From Actinomycetota bacterium (lineage in GTDB: Bacteria; Actinomycetota; Thermoleophilia; Solirubrobacterales; Thermoleophilaceae), in assembly GCA_005883295.1 (NCBI GenBank), contig VAWV01000181.1, forward strand, positions 1 to 6,340: a stretch of 6,340 nucleotides of DNA. Direction: 5' to 3'. Under the pieces are notes generated by a model. That model saw only the letters and a list, made by a program, of their open reading frames with translations. It was not told the origin of the DNA and made no database searches. The stretch's first letter is position 1. The number at the start of each line of letters is the position of its first letter. The position numbers were made by a program, and so were the translations under genes. Below are positions 4,226 to 6,340 of the stretch, piece by piece.

Positions 4226-5417
4226 CTGTCTCATCGCATTCGCAGCTGGGTCCGCGGGCGCCGCCGCGGCCGCGGCCCTCGTGATGGCTCCCTCGGCGCT
4301 CCCGACGACCGGCGGCGTCCGATACGTGCCGCATCCGAAGATCAGCTCGGTTCGCTGCAGGAGCGGCTGCGAGTCCCACGGCCGCATCCTCACCGGCGGC
4401 TCCGTGACGATCAAGGGCAGCGGGCTCGCTGCCACCAAGAGGGTGGTCTTCCTCGGGGGCTCGGGCAGCAGCGACGACGTGTCGGTGAGCGTGACGCCGA
4501 CGAGCGACAGCAAGCTCTCGGTGCAGGTCCCCTACTCGGCTGAGAGCGGCCCGCTCACGGCGTGGGCGAGCAAGAAGGTCCACTCGGACCCCTCGAAGTC
4601 GCTCACGATCGTTCCGGCGCCGCCCCCGCCCACGAGCGGCCGCCTGGCGCCGGTCAAGGGCCCCGCGGATCCGGGCGCCCCGCGGTTCGAGACCGCGGTG
4701 AGCTCGGACAAGGCCTACGTGGACAGCAGCGGCGTGAAGTTCTCGTACCGCGTCGACGGAGGCGATCCCGCGTCCGTGAAGGTCTCCGTGATCCAGTTGC
4801 CCGACGGGGGAGCCGTGCGGACGTGGACGCGCAACGGCGTGTCCCCGGGCGCAGTCCACTCCTTCACCTGGAACGCGCGCGACCACCACAAGCCCGCCCC
4901 GGAGGGCCGCTACGCGTTCCGCATGACCGCGAGGGGACAAACTGGCGCGACCGCGCACAGCGCGGCCGACGGCAACCAGCGCCGCGACGCCTTCGACGTG
5001 CACGGGTTCGTCTTCCCGCTGCACGCCAAGCACCACTACGGCGACGGCTTCGGCGCGCCGCGCGCGGGTCACCGCCACCAGGGGCAGGACATCTTCGCGA
5101 GCTGCGGCACGCCGATCATCGCCCCACGCGGAGGCTCGGTGAAGGCGAACAGCTATCAGTCCGCGGCCGGCAACTACGTGGTCATCGACGGCGCGGACAC
5201 CGGCTACGACTTCTTCTTCGCGCACCTGAGGGAGCGCTCACCGCTGCAGGTCGGCGACCACGTGCTCACCGGCCAGCGGATCGGGAACGTCGGCGACACC
5301 GGCGACGCCGTGGGCTGCCATCTCCACTTCGAGATGTGGACGCCGCCGGGCTGGTACACGGGCGGGCACGCGTTCGACCCGCTGCCGTTCCTGAAGGCCT
5401 GGGACCGGTACAGCTAG
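4212..5417 (+). CDS. Secreted M23-family metallopeptidase (peptidoglycan endopeptidase) with TIG-like and FlgD-like Ig domains
   Basis: Probable zinc peptidase that cuts peptide cross-bridges of the cell wall outside the membrane. Numbered from CTG 4212 (401 aa): signal peptide at 1-29 (Arg4, an Ala-rich hydrophobic core, likely cut after APSA); Cys49 and Cys53, possibly a disulfide; TIG/IPT-like domain at about 56-135; Pro-rich linker at about 136-141; FlgD-type Ig-like domain at about 166-242 (VKFSYRV to EGRYAFRMTARG); catalytic M23 domain at about 266-395. Expected zinc ligands are His289 and Asp293 (HQGQD) and His372 (HLHFEMW); catalytic His338 (FFFAHL) and His370. No ATG, GTG or TTG occurs in any frame between the riboswitch and 4281. 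A start at GTG 4281 or ATG 4284 would remove the signal peptide and lie about 55 nt from any Shine-Dalgarno. CTG 4212 has AAGGGG 9 nt upstream, so I prefer it; a conservative call would be 4281-5417. A base error at the start codon is the main alternative. Preceded by a c-di-AMP riboswitch. Confidence 0.88.
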   Translation: MSTRSCLIAFAAGSAGAAAAAALVMAPSALPTTGGVRYVPHPKISSVRCRSGCESHGRILTGGSVTIKGSGLAATKRVVFLGGSGSSDDVSVSVTPTSDSKLSVQVPYSAESGPLTAWASKKVHSDPSKSLTIVPAPPPPTSGRLAPVKGPADPGAPRFETAVSSDKAYVDSSGVKFSYRVDGGDPASVKVSVIQLPDGGAVRTWTRNGVSPGAVHSFTWNARDHHKPAPEGRYAFRMTARGQTGATAHSAADGNQRRDAFDVHGFVFPLHAKHHYGDGFGAPRAGHRHQGQDIFASCGTPIIAPRGGSVKANSYQSAAGNYVVIDGADTGYDFFFAHLRERSPLQVGDHVLTGQRIGNVGDTGDAVGCHLHFEMWTPPGWYTGGHAFDPLPFLKAWDRYS

Positions 5418-5432
5418 GCGGCGCCGGCCGCC
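5417..5432. terminator. Short GC hairpin between convergent M23 gene and guaA
   Basis: GGCGGC (5417-5422), loop GCCG, GCCGCC (5427-5432). It fills nearly the whole 16-nt gap between the two stop codons (TAG 5415-5417 on plus, TGA 5434-5436 on minus). Symmetric, so it could serve both transcripts. There is no U-tract on either side, and the stem is only 6 bp, so termination strength is uncertain. Confidence 0.45.
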
Positions 5433-5433
5433 C

Positions 5434-6340
5434 TCACTCCCACTCGATCGTGCCGGGCGGCTTCGACGTGATGTCCAGCGTCACCCGGTTCACCTGCGGG
5501 ATCTCGTTGATCATCCGCGAGGCGATCGTCTCGAGGAGGTCGTAGGGCAGGCGGGCCCAGTCGGCGGTCATCGCGTCGTCGCTCGTGACGGCGCGGATCA
5601 CGATCACGTAGCCGTAGCTCCGCTCGTCGCCCTGGACACCAACGGTCCGCAGGCCCGCCGGCAGAACGCAGAAGGACTGCCAGAGCTCGCGGTAGAGGCC
5701 GGCGGTGCGGATCTCGTCCTGGAGGACGAAGTCGGCGTCGCGCAGGATCTCGAGGCGCTCCTTGGTGACCTCGCCGCCCACCACGCGGATCGCGAGGCCC
5801 GGTCCGGGGAACGGCTGACGCCACACCAGGCGCTCCGGCATGCCCAGCTCGGAGCCCACCTGGCGCACCTCGTCCTTGAACAGCGCGCGCAGCGGCTCGA
5901 CCAGCTCGAACTCGAGATCCTCCGGCAGGCCCCCGACGTTGTGGTGCGACTTGATCGTGGCCGCGCCGTGCCCGCCGCCCGACTCGATCACGTCCGAGTA
6001 GAGCGTGCCCTGAACCAGGAAGCGCGGGTCGCCCAGCTCGCGCGCCTGCTCCTCGAACACGCGGATGAACTCCTCGCCGATGATCTTGCGCTTGGTCTCG
6101 GGGTCGGTGACGCCGGTGAGGCGGGCCAGGAAGCGGTCCTCCGCCTGCACGGCCACCAGCGGCACGTGGAAGGTGTCGCGGAACGCCGCGATCACCTGCT
6201 CCCCCTCGTTCTTGCGCATCAGGCCGTGGTCCACGAACACGCAGGTGAGCTGCTCGCCCACCGCCCTGTGCACCAGCAGGGCGGCCACCGACGAGTCGAC
6301 GCCCCCGGAGAGCCCGCAGATCACCCGCTCGCTCCCCACC
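5434..6340 (-). CDS. guaA: GMP synthase (glutamine-hydrolysing), C-terminal ATP-pyrophosphatase and dimerisation part
   Basis: Amidates XMP to GMP using ATP and glutamine-derived ammonia, the last step of de novo guanine nucleotide synthesis; cytoplasmic dimer. About 302 codons are present. The gene enters from the right edge, so the class I glutaminase domain (roughly 200 residues) is outside the window. Fragment numbering from 6339: PP-loop SGGVDSS at 11-17; VFVDHGLMRKNE at 34-45; TKRKIIGEEFI at 82-92; QGTLYSDVIES at 110-120; IKSHHNVGGLP at 129-139; RQPFPGPGLAIR at 174-185; then the dimerisation domain with DERSYGYVIVIRAV at 238-251 and the typical end ITSKPPGTIEWE at 290-301. The GTG at 6337-6339 is internal, not a start. 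The 3' end is convergent with the M23 gene. No frameshift or missing catalytic residue. Confidence 0.97.
   Translation of the reverse strand, partial: VGSERVICGLSGGVDSSVAALLVHRAVGEQLTCVFVDHGLMRKNEGEQVIAAFRDTFHVPLVAVQAEDRFLARLTGVTDPETKRKIIGEEFIRVFEEQARELGDPRFLVQGTLYSDVIESGGGHGAATIKSHHNVGGLPEDLEFELVEPLRALFKDEVRQVGSELGMPERLVWRQPFPGPGLAIRVVGGEVTKERLEILRDADFVLQDEIRTAGLYRELWQSFCVLPAGLRTVGVQGDERSYGYVIVIRAVTSDDAMTADWARLPYDLLETIASRMINEIPQVNRVTLDITSKPPGTIEWE

Noticed and set aside
4227..4229. Lipoprotein signal at Cys6 of the M23 protein
   Set aside because: The residues before the Cys (T-R-S) do not fit a lipobox and the Cys precedes the hydrophobic core, so an ordinary signal peptide is more likely.
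4011..5225. Minus-strand open frame (404 codons) opposite the riboswitch and M23 gene
   Set aside because: It crosses both the riboswitch and the M23 domain. The plus-strand frame has family motifs, while this one has none.

Overview
High-GC bacterial chromosome, most likely an Actinomycetota member. This rests on the frequent GTG starts, the order rplM-rpsI-glmM-glmS (conserved in actinobacteria, where other genes may intervene), and a cyclic-di-AMP riboswitch in front of a secreted cell-wall hydrolase. The insert-containing GlmS N-terminus and the long acidic arm on S9 also fit this phylum; a deep lineage such as Thermoleophilia is possible but only a guess.

Layout, left to right. Positions 1-4012 are a minus-strand block transcribed right to left: rplM (uL13, 3503-3940), rpsI (uS9, 2508-3506, ATGA overlap with rplM), glmM (1178-2497, 10 nt after rpsI) and glmS (starts at 1012 and runs off the left edge). 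The 165-nt glmM-glmS gap holds two GC-rich hairpins. Positions 3941-4211 are a divergent control region: weak promoter-like elements facing both ways, then a c-di-AMP (ydaO/yuaA-type) riboswitch on the plus strand. The riboswitch leads into a secreted M23 metallopeptidase (about 4212-5417, +) with TIG-like and FlgD-type Ig-like domains before the catalytic domain. Convergent with it, and separated by a 16-nt GC hairpin, is the 3' part of guaA (5434-6340, -), which enters from the right edge.

How the genes fit together. glmS and glmM catalyse the first and second dedicated steps from fructose-6-P to UDP-GlcNAc (Fru-6-P to GlcN-6-P to GlcN-1-P), and they are co-transcribed with two ribosomal proteins, tying wall-precursor supply to growth. 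The inserted plus-strand gene acts on the finished wall, and its RNA leader should sense c-di-AMP, a turgor and wall-stress messenger. guaA is purine housekeeping.

The least ordinary points are these. (1) The riboswitch has a compact leader in which one CTCCT can pair with either of two AGGAG segments. (2) The hydrolase has no ATG, GTG or TTG start that would keep its evident signal peptide; CTG at 4212 is the best candidate. (3) uS9 carries a 205-residue acidic, repeat-bearing N-terminal arm whose start is supported by a strong Shine-Dalgarno site.
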